From Lachnospiraceae bacterium UBA7054 (lineage in GTDB: Bacteria > Bacillota > Clostridia > Lachnospirales > Lachnospiraceae), in NCBI GenBank assembly GCA_002492725.1, contig DLAF01000021.1:98103-128664 (forward strand): a stretch of 30,562 nt of DNA, given 5' to 3'. Shown piece by piece: positions 9,664 to 16,988 of this stretch; positions within the stretch are counted from its first letter, which is position 1, and each line of letters opens with the position of its first letter. Made by a program: the position numbers and the translations under genes. A model generated the notes under the pieces. It had not been told where the DNA came from. It searched no databases and was given only the letters and a program-made list of their open reading frames with translations.

Positions 9664-9691
9664 AGACAGTCGGATCAGATTGTCTTTTTTT
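9664..9691 (+). terminator. Intrinsic terminator after the helicase gene
   Basis: AGACAGTC (9664-9671) pairs with GATTGTCT (9678-9685), an 8-bp stem with one G-U pair and a 6-nt loop, followed directly by at least six T. It ends 18 nt before the next start codon, so it may lower transcription into the PP-loop gene rather than stop it completely. Confidence 0.7.
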
Positions 9692-9708
9692 GATGCAAAG
9701 GAGGAAAG

Positions 9709-11001
9709 ATGAGTAAACATACGATAAACGACCTGTACCAGATGCAGGCGCTCCCTCTTTCTCTCAAAATGCGGATGACACAGCGCCGTATTCGGGATTG
9801 GGTGGAATATTATGGGAAAGATGGCGTCTACGTCAGTTTCAGCGGCGGCAAGGACAGTACCGTGCTTTTGCACCTTGTAAGAGAGATCTACCCGGAGATA
9901 ACAGGCGTGTATGTAGATACCGGACTGGAATACCCGGAGGTGAAGGAGTTTGTGCGGCGGCATGAAAATGTGGAAATCCTCAGACCGAAAATGAATTTCC
10001 GGCAGGTCATTACGAAATATGGATATCCCTTCATCAGTAAAGAGGTGGCAGATTGTGTCTATGGTTCCAGACGGTATGTAGAAAAGCTGACAGAACGGGA
10101 AAAAGGTTTGGAGCATGGAGGAATCGTCTCTAACCATACTTATATGGCGGATTTGTTAGGGATAGACCGCAGGGAAGATAAGGAAAATGAAGCCTATAAA
10201 TGTTTACAATGCGGGAAGATACCGAGTATAGACATAAAAACACCTGTCAGATACCTGATCCTGCAAGGGAAATATCCCCATAAAGAAAATGGGATGGAAA
10301 CATCGGAATATTCCAGAATGTACAACAAAGAGCGGTACAAATTCTTTTTGGACGCTCCTTTTGAGATTTCAGCCCATTGCTGTTCGATTATGAAAAAAGC
10401 GCCTATGAAGAACTATGCAAAGCGGACGGGGAAAATGCCTATGACGGCGCAGATGGCAAGTGAGAGCCGTCTCCGCACCATGAAGTGGCTTGAAAATGGC
10501 TGTAATGGTTTTGAAATGAAATGTCCGATCAGTAACCCTATGTCATTCTGGACGGAACAGGACGTGCTTGAGTATCTTTACTGCAACCATATCCCTGTCG
10601 CCAGTGTGTACGGAGAGATAACGGCGGACTATGGGGCGGGGAAAGCGCAGGAAAACACGATGGAGTTGGGATTATTCGATGTGGGAAAGCCTTTGTTTGA
10701 GACAACCGGGTGTAACAGGACAGGGTGCGTTTTCTGTGGCTTCGGCTGCCACAGGGAGAAATCCCCGAACCGATGGGAGATCGCGGAGCGGTTCTCAAAT
10801 CCCGCGATCATAGACTATATGCTGCGGGGTGGTGCCTTTGATGAAAAGGGGATCTGGAAACCGGATGAGAGGGGACTTGGATTTTGGTTTGTCATCGAGT
10901 GGATCAATGTACACGGAAATCTGCATATCATCATGCCCCACCGGAAGAAATATCTGGAGCAGTATATAACGCAGGATACGGAAAAGTTTCTTATAGCATA
11001 A
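9709..11001 (+). CDS. PP-loop ATPase of the PAPS-reductase / DndC-like superfamily
   Basis: A 430-residue protein whose nucleotide-binding PP-loop SGGKDST is at residues 45-51. Members adenylate or reduce substrates in sulfur chemistry: PAPS reductase, tRNA thiolation, or DndC/IbrA-type proteins. Cysteine groups further on (CLQCGK; HCCS; CNRTGCVFCGFGCHRE near residues 338-353) could bind a metal or Fe-S cluster, as in DndC-like enzymes. The start follows AAAGGAGG, and the gene sits behind the helicase terminator. The other phosphorothioation genes (dndB, D, E) are not in the window, so a DNA-backbone role is not supported here. Proteins like this recur in Clostridia ICEs beside the giant helicase, which suggests DNA or RNA modification tied to transfer, but substrate and reaction are unknown. 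The superfamily call is strong. Confidence 0.85.
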   Translation: MSKHTINDLYQMQALPLSLKMRMTQRRIRDWVEYYGKDGVYVSFSGGKDSTVLLHLVREIYPEITGVYVDTGLEYPEVKEFVRRHENVEILRPKMNFRQVITKYGYPFISKEVADCVYGSRRYVEKLTEREKGLEHGGIVSNHTYMADLLGIDRREDKENEAYKCLQCGKIPSIDIKTPVRYLILQGKYPHKENGMETSEYSRMYNKERYKFFLDAPFEISAHCCSIMKKAPMKNYAKRTGKMPMTAQMASESRLRTMKWLENGCNGFEMKCPISNPMSFWTEQDVLEYLYCNHIPVASVYGEITADYGAGKAQENTMELGLFDVGKPLFETTGCNRTGCVFCGFGCHREKSPNRWEIAERFSNPAIIDYMLRGGAFDEKGIWKPDERGLGFWFVIEWINVHGNLHIIMPHRKKYLEQYITQDTEKFLIA

Positions 11002-11034
11002 AATGACAATCAGTGGAAACAGGAGGAAAACAGA

Positions 11035-11376
11035 ATGAAGGGCAAAACAGTTATTCTTACCTTTACGGTAGCGGAATGTGGGGAATACCATAGTTTGGGG
11101 AAATACTACGAGGGGATTGAGACGCTGGAGGAGGCGGTAGAACTTTACCTTCAGATGCCGGCTGAGCGTATGCACGGCATCCCTGCCATCGGGATCAACC
11201 TCCATGTGGAAGGAACGAAACGGATACAGGATTCTCAGGTGGACATCCTTTCTGGCGATGAAATAGATGTGGGAATGATCAGACTTATGCCGGAGTTTGG
11301 CGGAAATCCGCAGGTGTTGGAGGCGGTAAATGCGATTATTGAGCGGTTTCCGGAGAAAGAGGTCATTGACTACTGA
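11035..11376 (+). CDS. Small conserved ICE protein, function unknown
   Basis: A 113-residue acidic, soluble protein starting 'MKGKTVILTFTVAECGEYHS' behind a clear AGGAGG site, 33 nt after the PP-loop gene and therefore probably co-transcribed with it. Visible features are a mixed alpha/beta pattern, 'GKYYEGIETLEEAVELYLQMP' and a C-terminal 'EAVNAIIERFPEKE' helix. No signal peptide, membrane segment or catalytic motif is seen. It resembles small accessory domains attached to large polyvalent ICE proteins, but I cannot name a family with confidence. Its position suggests it works with the PP-loop protein. Confidence 0.6.
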   Translation: MKGKTVILTFTVAECGEYHSLGKYYEGIETLEEAVELYLQMPAERMHGIPAIGINLHVEGTKRIQDSQVDILSGDEIDVGMIRLMPEFGGNPQVLEAVNAIIERFPEKEVIDY

Positions 11377-11470
11377 TCAGAAGTTCCTGGGAGGGAAATT
11401 TACGTCATAAAATATGTTCTCTTGCCTGATAGTTTATACTCGCCGTTTTACCGTATCGATTATGTGCCGC

Positions 11471-11489
11471 CTTGCGGGGCACCCGCAGG
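11471..11489 (+). terminator. Possible terminator hairpin after the PP-loop operon
   Basis: CTTGCGGG (11471-11478) and CCCGCAGG (11482-11489) form an 8-bp stem with one G-U pair around a 3-nt loop. It is followed by GTTTATAG, not a clean T-run, so termination is uncertain. The first LytTR-type box starts 2 nt later. Confidence 0.35.
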
Positions 11490-11490
11490 G

Positions 11491-11531
11491 TTTATAGTCG
11501 TTTGGTGCAATAAATGGGAGTTTTGTGCAAT
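11491..11531 (+). promoter_or_regulatory. Tandem LytTR-type operator upstream of the response regulator
   Basis: Two direct repeats with the shared ending GTGCAAT have a 20-bp period: TTTATAGTCGTTTGGTGCAA (11491-11510) and a less perfect copy ending GTGCAA at 11530. The same motif recurs in pairs at 13592 and 14288. LytTR regulators bind tandem repeats spaced about two helical turns, so this is probably the autoregulatory site of the regulator gene that starts at 11614. A further half-site-like TTTATAG lies at 11574-11580. Confidence 0.6.
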
Positions 11532-11613
11532 GGCGTTTGATAAGGTACCCCATAATCCGATATAGCTTATAAGTTTATAGTGGAAAAATACAGAATTGGG
11601 GGAAAAAGAAAGA

Positions 11614-12309
11614 ATGAAGATAGCGATCTGCGATGATAGTAAGGATGACCGTGGCGCACTTAAGGCGCTGCTGAAAACTTACGGGCAGGATTTTGAGATA
11701 AGGGAATACGGCTCCGGCACAAAGCTGTGTGAGGATATGGATTATATAAAGGAATGCGGCATTGTATTTCTTGACATCAATATGGATGGGCCGGATGGAC
11801 TGGAAACGGCAAGGCGGATCAAAGAGGAATGTCCTAAAGTACACATCGTGCTGGTGACTGCCTACATGAACTATGCGCTGGATGGCTATAAGGTGAAAGC
11901 CAGCCGCTTTCTTTTGAAGGATGATCTGGAACAGACACTACAGGAGTGCGTGGATGATATTCTGCGGGAAATCCGGCAGGAAGAACGTGTGGTGGCGTTC
12001 GATTTTGTGGAGGGGAATGTGCGCCTGCGGGTGGACGATATCATCTATATTGAGACAAGCAGACACAAAAACGTGTTTTACACACAGGAACGGACATACA
12101 GCATCTATAAGAAGATGGATGAGTTGGAAGAAGAGTTGAAGGGGATGGGTTTTGTGCGGATACATCAGAGTTTTCTAATCAACATGCGCTATATCGAGAG
12201 GATCAGCAGTTATGTGATGGTTCTGAGAACCGGGAAAGAGATATCCGTCCCGAAGTCAAGGTATCCGGAAGTGAAGCGGCAGTACACGCTGTTTAAGGGG
12301 GCGGAGTGA
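11614..12309 (+). CDS. LytTR-family response regulator (AgrA-like)
   Basis: A 231-residue protein. The ATG at 11614 is preferred over an upstream in-frame TTG (11596) because the receiver begins directly with 'MKIAICDD' and GGGGGA lies about 10 nt upstream. Receiver residues visible are D7/D8, phosphoacceptor D54 in 'FLDINMDG', T82 and K102. The LytTR DNA-binding domain runs from about residue 130 to the end ('DIIYIETSRHKNVFYT', 'FVRIHQSFLINMRYIERI'). The family is phosphorylated by GHKL kinases and binds tandem repeats upstream of quorum- or peptide-controlled genes. The kinase gene follows at once, with stop and start overlapping in TGATG. Three repeat pairs in this locus are the likely targets. 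Confidence 0.92.
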   Translation: MKIAICDDSKDDRGALKALLKTYGQDFEIREYGSGTKLCEDMDYIKECGIVFLDINMDGPDGLETARRIKEECPKVHIVLVTAYMNYALDGYKVKASRFLLKDDLEQTLQECVDDILREIRQEERVVAFDFVEGNVRLRVDDIIYIETSRHKNVFYTQERTYSIYKKMDELEEELKGMGFVRIHQSFLINMRYIERISSYVMVLRTGKEISVPKSRYPEVKRQYTLFKGAE

Positions 12310-13589
12310 TGATGGGACAGTTGACATTTTTATGCTGTATCATGCCGGTAGAGGTATGGGGGACTGTATTTTTTTTTGATACGTTTCTCGGCAGGAAACA
12401 AAGGATGTCTTTTTTCAGGTATCGGGGTTTCGTCTGTTTCGTCATGCTGCTGCTTGCTGTCAGTGCGGGAATTTGGATCAATATGTGGAAAGTGCCATTG
12501 GTCATTATAGGTTATATCTTGCTTGGCAGGATATGTTATCAGGCGGGCTGGGCGGAAAGCATTTTCTGTTCCTTATTGAATTACTGCATGATGTTTCTGA
12601 TTGACCTGACGGTGTTTTGTCTGGCGGATTTATGGGTCGTACAGAGAACGGCATGGATGATACAGGGCTTTTTCGGGGTATTGCCTGCAAAGCTGTGCTG
12701 GATCGCTTTTCTCGTCCTTTTTCGCAGGACATGGAAGGAGGGGGTGAAATACGGGGAACTGACGGACAGGGAATGGCTGAAGCTGGATCTGATACCGCTT
12801 TTTACCCTGTCCTCCCTTCTGACGCTGTTTTTTCAATGCCAGAAACAGCCGGAATTGCGCGGCGTCTGCTTGTTTCTTTCTCTCGGATTAGTCGCCGTCA
12901 ATTTCCTTGTCATCTGGCTGCTACAGGAAATTATGGAGAAGGGCAGGAAAATCAAGGAAGGGATTGCGACTGCGGGAAAGACGGAAAGCCAGCTTGCACA
13001 TTACCGGGATATGCAGGCAGTCTATGAGCGGCAGGGGCGGAAGATGCATGATTATAAAAATCAGATCAGGACAATGCAGGTATTGTTAAAGGAAGGCGAT
13101 ACCGTGGCGGCGGCCGCGCTTGCTGAGCGGTTGACGGAAAGCATATCGGTGGAAATGTCGGCGGTCAACACGAATCATCCTGTCGTGAATGCGGTTTTGA
13201 ACCAGAAGTTCCGTGCCGCAAGGGAGCAGGGAATATCTATGATATTCAAGGTGGGCGATATGAGCAGCATGAGGCTGGATGAGGAGGAGACGGTGATCCT
13301 GCTCTCTAATCTGCTGGATAACGCCATCCATGCGTGTCTGAAAGTCGTGAAGGAACAGCAGAAGGCTGTCATTCATGTCAAGCTGGTGCAGGAGGGAGGA
13401 AAGCTGATCTTTTCCGTAAGGAACCCTGTGACAGAAAAAGTACAGATCACGGATGGTATCGTGTTGGACTCTGATGGTGGGATGCATGGTGTCGGTCTTA
13501 TGAATGTAAAGGCGGTGGTGGATAAATATGGGGGCGATTTTGCCATTTCCTGTGATCAAGAAAAGTTTCAGGCGGTGGTAATTTTATAG
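12309..13589 (+). CDS. GHKL-type sensor histidine kinase (AgrC-like)
   Basis: A 426-residue membrane kinase. The N-terminal ~200 residues hold about six hydrophobic segments, typical of AgrC/ComD-like sensors of secreted peptides. The cytosolic part has the phospho-His site in 'RKMHDYKNQI' (H247), the N-box 'NLLDNAIHAC' (N338) and a G-box 'HGVGLMNVKAVVDKYGG'. The start at 12309 overlaps the regulator stop by one base; ATG codons at 12309 and 12312 and a GTG at 12306 are all possible. No agrB or agrD-like peptide gene is recognisable nearby, so the signal is unknown. Kinase and regulator clearly form one operon. Confidence 0.9.
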   Translation: MMGQLTFLCCIMPVEVWGTVFFFDTFLGRKQRMSFFRYRGFVCFVMLLLAVSAGIWINMWKVPLVIIGYILLGRICYQAGWAESIFCSLLNYCMMFLIDLTVFCLADLWVVQRTAWMIQGFFGVLPAKLCWIAFLVLFRRTWKEGVKYGELTDREWLKLDLIPLFTLSSLLTLFFQCQKQPELRGVCLFLSLGLVAVNFLVIWLLQEIMEKGRKIKEGIATAGKTESQLAHYRDMQAVYERQGRKMHDYKNQIRTMQVLLKEGDTVAAAALAERLTESISVEMSAVNTNHPVVNAVLNQKFRAAREQGISMIFKVGDMSSMRLDEEETVILLSNLLDNAIHACLKVVKEQQKAVIHVKLVQEGGKLIFSVRNPVTEKVQITDGIVLDSDGGMHGVGLMNVKAVVDKYGGDFAISCDQEKFQAVVIL

Positions 13590-13591
13590 TC

Positions 13592-13631
13592 TTTATAGTC
13601 ATTTCGTGCAATTTATAGTCATTTGATGCAA
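13592..13631 (+). promoter_or_regulatory. Tandem LytTR-type operator before gene A1
   Basis: Two near-identical 20-bp direct repeats are adjacent: TTTATAGTCATTTCGTGCAA (13592-13611) and TTTATAGTCATTTGATGCAA (13612-13631). An extra half-copy TTTATAGTC just before (13583-13591) overlaps the kinase stop codon. From 30 nt downstream the sequence GACAGATTTTATG matches the third operator region at the same spacing, so a common promoter architecture is likely. A possible -10 is TATATT at 13680-13685. Confidence 0.68.
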
Positions 13632-13738
13632 TCCGGGTTGGAAAACAGGCTGCATCAGCCGACAGATTTTATGGAGCGGTATATTAAGTTTGAAGATATC
13701 ACAAAGAAACCACCATTAAAAATTGTAAGGAGGAGATT

Positions 13739-14260
13739 ATGCAAATAAGCAATCATTATAATGCTTCATATAACGCTTTTGTAAAAAATGGCATGCAAAA
13801 CACAACTGGTAACAAAAAAGTTTCTTTTTTGGATGCTGTTGCTGCAAAAGAATCCGAAGTGGATAGCAATGAAGTGCGAAAAAAGACTTCGGCTGTTTTG
13901 GATGCAATCGGCTCTCAGGCTTCAGAGGAGGTAAAGCAGGCGTGGATGGAAACGGAAAAAGAAACTGGCGCATTTTTTACAGTGTTTGGTCTTTATATAA
14001 CCGCTGATGGCAAACATGCCCATATGACACAAATGGGAATAGATCGTTTTGTCAGGTGGTACAGGGGTGAGATTAATCCGGATGATCTTCTGGGAAGTTC
14101 TGTGGGAAGTGCGATCAAAGCTGTAAATAAATGGATCTATGATTTGGATCACCCTCTTGCCGGACAGACTGCGAGAAGTATGGAAGAGCGGCAACTGATT
14201 ATGAAAGAACGGGAATTTTATGAAGTCTTTCTTAATAAGTTGTTGCAGCTTTCTAATTAA
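13739..14260 (+). CDS. Unrecognised cargo protein A1 (family A)
   Basis: A 173-residue soluble protein with a strong GGAGGAG site. The N-terminus 'MQISNHYNASYNAF' has no signal peptide. The C-terminal ~110 residues match a second gene at 19096-19533: both have S-D/E-E-V-x-Q-A-W, then E-T-G, then L-G-x-S-V-G-S-A, then x-L-x-x-P-L, and finish with E/I-F-Y-x-x-F-L. A fragment with only the last motif lies at 16846. I do not recognise the family. Similar Asn/Tyr-rich N-termini occur in Lachnospiraceae proteins of unknown function. The upstream LytTR-type boxes make it a probable target of the neighbouring two-component system. Confidence 0.65.
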   Translation: MQISNHYNASYNAFVKNGMQNTTGNKKVSFLDAVAAKESEVDSNEVRKKTSAVLDAIGSQASEEVKQAWMETEKETGAFFTVFGLYITADGKHAHMTQMGIDRFVRWYRGEINPDDLLGSSVGSAIKAVNKWIYDLDHPLAGQTARSMEERQLIMKEREFYEVFLNKLLQLSN

Positions 14261-14287
14261 TTTAAAAGCGGTGGTGATCTTATAAAC

Positions 14288-14327
14288 TTTATGGTCATTT
14301 CGTGCAATTTATAGTCACTTGATGCAA
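14288..14327 (+). promoter_or_regulatory. Tandem LytTR-type operator before gene B1
   Basis: The repeats are TTTATGGTCATTTCGTGCAA (14288-14307) and TTTATAGTCACTTGATGCAA (14308-14327), almost identical to the pair at 13592. GACAGATTTTATG (14357-14369) again starts exactly 30 nt after the second repeat. This supports a separate regulated promoter for the 14421-16826 genes and possibly those further downstream. Confidence 0.68.
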
Positions 14328-14420
14328 TCCAGGTTGAAAAAGTGGGCGTATCTGTCGACAGATTTTATGAAGCGGTAAATGCTATGTGCAAAGTAGGTAT
14401 AAAGTAGGAAAGGAAGAAAG

Positions 14421-15368
14421 ATGATAAAAACAGCTTTTGCAGGTGCAAATGGAGTTCGCCAGCCATTGTTACATTCTAAAAAAACAAATAAGCTGGCAAG
14501 GAAGCGGGCGGCACTCCAGCTATTGTCGGGAACAGGTAAGAGTAAAAAGAGGGACAGCTTCACTATTTCCAGTGACGCAAGGAAGTTTTCAAGAGAACAC
14601 ATAGCGGCTTTGGTTGACAAAAGCGCGAATGTATCTGCAAGTGAATTATCCTATTATTTCGCAAACTATAATAATCCAAGCGCTATTCTGGATGCGATCA
14701 ACTTTGGGGAGCATGTGGAGTGCGGATATAATCCTGATTTTAAGGATTATGGTGCTATGTATTTTGATTATAACGGAAGCAGACAGGTAGTTCCAATTTA
14801 TGCAGTACCGAAGATCAACGCGAACTCCTTGCCAGGTATTCGCGCCGTAAATAATTCTCTGGTTCTGAAGAATAAAAGTTATTACGCATGGACAGGGGTA
14901 AATGGCAGCCGATACGCATGGTCTGTTAACAGCGGTATAATTGGGTATACACTATCAGAATCATTATTAGCAGAAAATAGGGGCACCAATTATAGGATGG
15001 AAATGGGAAAAGCAGGCGACATTTTGTCTGCAATGGCACGGGGAAGGGACCTGTGGAATGTATCATACAGTCGGAAAGAAGTTTTGGCAACCTGTGAAAA
15101 AGTTGGAATTAAGCCGGGCTTCTTTTCCATAGATGCAGGCGCCGGAAAGCACACCTATATCCTGCGGGAATCCGGCGATGTGATAAATGTGGATAACGAA
15201 ATTAAAAACTGGAATAGTATAAATTGGATAGGGCATGGTTATAAAGAGGGGGACACATTTTCCATTTATGGCAATGAATATGTAATAGACAGCAGCGGAC
15301 ACATCCATGTTTCGGTGGATGATACGTTTACATCAACTGAGGTTAAATATCCAAAGCTTGCCATGTAA
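14421..15368 (+). CDS. Unrecognised cargo protein B1 (family B)
   Basis: A 315-residue protein, basic at the N-terminus ('KKTNKLARKRAALQLLSG'), with no signal peptide or membrane segment visible. It is homologous to the protein at 16989-17858. Shared motifs are a basic A-x-x-L-L-x-G followed by K-R-D-S-F, 'GIKPGFFSI' against 'GITEGFFSV', and a C-terminal 'YKEGDTFSIYGNEYVI' against 'YNPGDVFLVGGKEYVL'. The C-terminal third looks like a small beta-rich domain. I cannot name the family or assign catalytic residues. It starts behind AAAGGAAG and is followed 42 nt later by the PPC-domain gene, so the two are probably co-transcribed from the LytTR-type promoter at 14288. Confidence 0.65.
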   Translation: MIKTAFAGANGVRQPLLHSKKTNKLARKRAALQLLSGTGKSKKRDSFTISSDARKFSREHIAALVDKSANVSASELSYYFANYNNPSAILDAINFGEHVECGYNPDFKDYGAMYFDYNGSRQVVPIYAVPKINANSLPGIRAVNNSLVLKNKSYYAWTGVNGSRYAWSVNSGIIGYTLSESLLAENRGTNYRMEMGKAGDILSAMARGRDLWNVSYSRKEVLATCEKVGIKPGFFSIDAGAGKHTYILRESGDVINVDNEIKNWNSINWIGHGYKEGDTFSIYGNEYVIDSSGHIHVSVDDTFTSTEVKYPKLAM

Positions 15369-15410
15369 TAGATTTTAAGCGATCTTTTTAGCTGAGAGAG
15401 GAGAAATGGA

Positions 15411-16826
15411 ATGGCTGTAATGAATCATGTGGTATTGCATCATCAACCTTTAGGATATGACTTTAAGCATGATGTGGAGTATTTTAAAAACAAGAAGGTA
15501 ATTGGAGAAAATCAAAAGGTTTCAAATGATTATTTCTGGAAAAGTAATAAGTATATAGGGGAGGATTGGACTGGAAGAACTTTAGATTTAACCTACCTCA
15601 TTGATAGGTCAGAAGGATATTTAAAGGGACGGTTATCTGATGTAGAAGATGTGGACTATTATGAATTCAACATAATTGAGTATAGAATTCAAAATGTAGT
15701 ATTATTAGGCAAGAATAATCTTAATCTGCAAATAACACTCGATCATATTCCGGAAGGATGCGATTATAATTTGATTCTTTATGATAGTGAAGGAAATCAA
15801 GTAGGGATTGGAGTGGATAATGGAAATGGTGGAAAAAGTATAACCTTACCAAACTGGAACCTGGAAAACAGGGGCTATATGGTAAAGGTGCAGGCAAAGG
15901 ATGGTTCTGATGTCAATCCTGATGAATATTATCATCTTTCATTTCAGACAAATCAAGCAGATAAAAACAATATTCTTTCTAAGCAAATAGAGGAAATGTC
16001 GGAGTATAGATATGCATTACGTAAAAAATTACATGATGGGCAGGATGCAACAGAGGAGATACAGGCATTAGAAAAGATCAGAAAAAAATATAAGGATTAT
16101 TATTCAGAGCAACTGGATCAACTGCATATGGAGCAGGCAAAAGAATATTTGCAAGGAGAAAAGGCTCCGGATAAAAGTGACATAAAAGAACTATTAGAAA
16201 AAATGGCAATGGGAGAGAAACTCACAGAACAGGAAAATGGTTTAATTAATATTTTTGCTACTGCACAGGAATTTGATACTGCGAAAGCAACTGCAGAATT
16301 AAGTACAACATTAAAGGAAATAACGCAGAGGTTGGAGAGCGCAGGAATAGATATTTCGGAATATTCCTTCAATATCCAGATAGGTGCAGATGGAAAGACA
16401 GCTGTAGAGGGAATAGATGATGGATCGATAAAGTCAATGGTTGAAACCACTCTTATAGAATTTTCAGAAAAACTTATGGATATCTATTTTACCTTGGATA
16501 CCAGGATACAAAATATGTCTGAAAGGGAAAGGTATCTCTTAAAAGCGGCAGTCGATCTGGAAAAATTCTTAAATAAGGCAACAAACGGAGAAATATCGCT
16601 TGATGATGTAAAAGTTGATCATGGAATCATTGAAGGAATATCCCGTAAGTTGGATATTTTGCTTAATGAACCTGGAAAGAATTTGACTTACTCAAATTAT
16701 CAAACAGATATATTGGCAATCAAGAATTATGAACAGACACAGCACAAGAGGGTTTTATCTGAATTAAATGTCGGATTTAGTGTTAGAAATGGCAAAATTC
16801 AGATAAAAAATAATGTGTCAATATAA
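15411..16826 (+). CDS. Cargo protein with PPC-like beta domain and long helical tail
   Basis: A 471-residue protein. Residues about 60-185 look like a pre-peptidase C-terminal (PPC) jelly-roll: 'YLKGRLSDVEDVDYYEF', 'LQITLDHIPEGCDYNLILYD', a Gly/Asn loop, and 'NRGYMVKVQAKDGSD'. PPC domains normally sit on secreted proteases or lectin-like proteins, yet no signal peptide or protease domain is seen. Residues about 195-430 are charged and strongly helical, with coiled-coil stretches ('KQIEEMSEYRYALRKKL', 'ALEKIRKKYKDYYSEQLDQL'). The gene is visibly more A/T-rich than the ICE core, suggesting separate acquisition. It lies 42 nt after B1 with a GAGAGGAG site. Secretion route and role are unknown; the PPC call is by pattern only. 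Confidence 0.65.
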   Translation: MAVMNHVVLHHQPLGYDFKHDVEYFKNKKVIGENQKVSNDYFWKSNKYIGEDWTGRTLDLTYLIDRSEGYLKGRLSDVEDVDYYEFNIIEYRIQNVVLLGKNNLNLQITLDHIPEGCDYNLILYDSEGNQVGIGVDNGNGGKSITLPNWNLENRGYMVKVQAKDGSDVNPDEYYHLSFQTNQADKNNILSKQIEEMSEYRYALRKKLHDGQDATEEIQALEKIRKKYKDYYSEQLDQLHMEQAKEYLQGEKAPDKSDIKELLEKMAMGEKLTEQENGLINIFATAQEFDTAKATAELSTTLKEITQRLESAGIDISEYSFNIQIGADGKTAVEGIDDGSIKSMVETTLIEFSEKLMDIYFTLDTRIQNMSERERYLLKAAVDLEKFLNKATNGEISLDDVKVDHGIIEGISRKLDILLNEPGKNLTYSNYQTDILAIKNYEQTQHKRVLSELNVGFSVRNGKIQIKNNVSI

Positions 16827-16845
16827 ATATCAAGGAGCAGTCCGC

Positions 16846-16899
16846 ATGAAAGAAAGAGAGTTTTATACGGTATTTTTGGAGAAATTGAAAAGGTTGTAG
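16846..16899 (+). pseudogene. Remnant of a family A gene (C-terminal end only)
   Basis: Seventeen codons starting at ATG 16846 read MKEREFYTVFLEKLKRL and then stop. This matches the end of A1 ('MKEREFYEVFLNKLLQL'), while the rest of the gene is missing. A site AAGGAG precedes it at 16833-16838, so a short peptide could still be made. It looks like the scar of a lost family A gene that once preceded B2, repeating the A-then-B order seen at 13739-15368. Confidence 0.6.
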
Positions 16900-16988
16900 G
16901 TTGTCTGGTGGCTGTGGCTGATTGCCGGACAAAGCTGCTGTTGGCATAGTAAAAAGCCGCTTTAGAAAGGATGGAGGGGAGTAACACA

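Noticed and set aside
9709..11001. dndC of a phosphorothioation system
   Set aside because: PP-loop and Cys motifs fit the superfamily, but dndB, dndD and dndE are absent and the protein is shorter than typical DndC.
1..11376. Type IV secretion genes (virB4, virD4 and others)
   Set aside because: Looked for ATPase and coupling-protein motifs; none found. They must lie left of this window if the element is self-transmissible.
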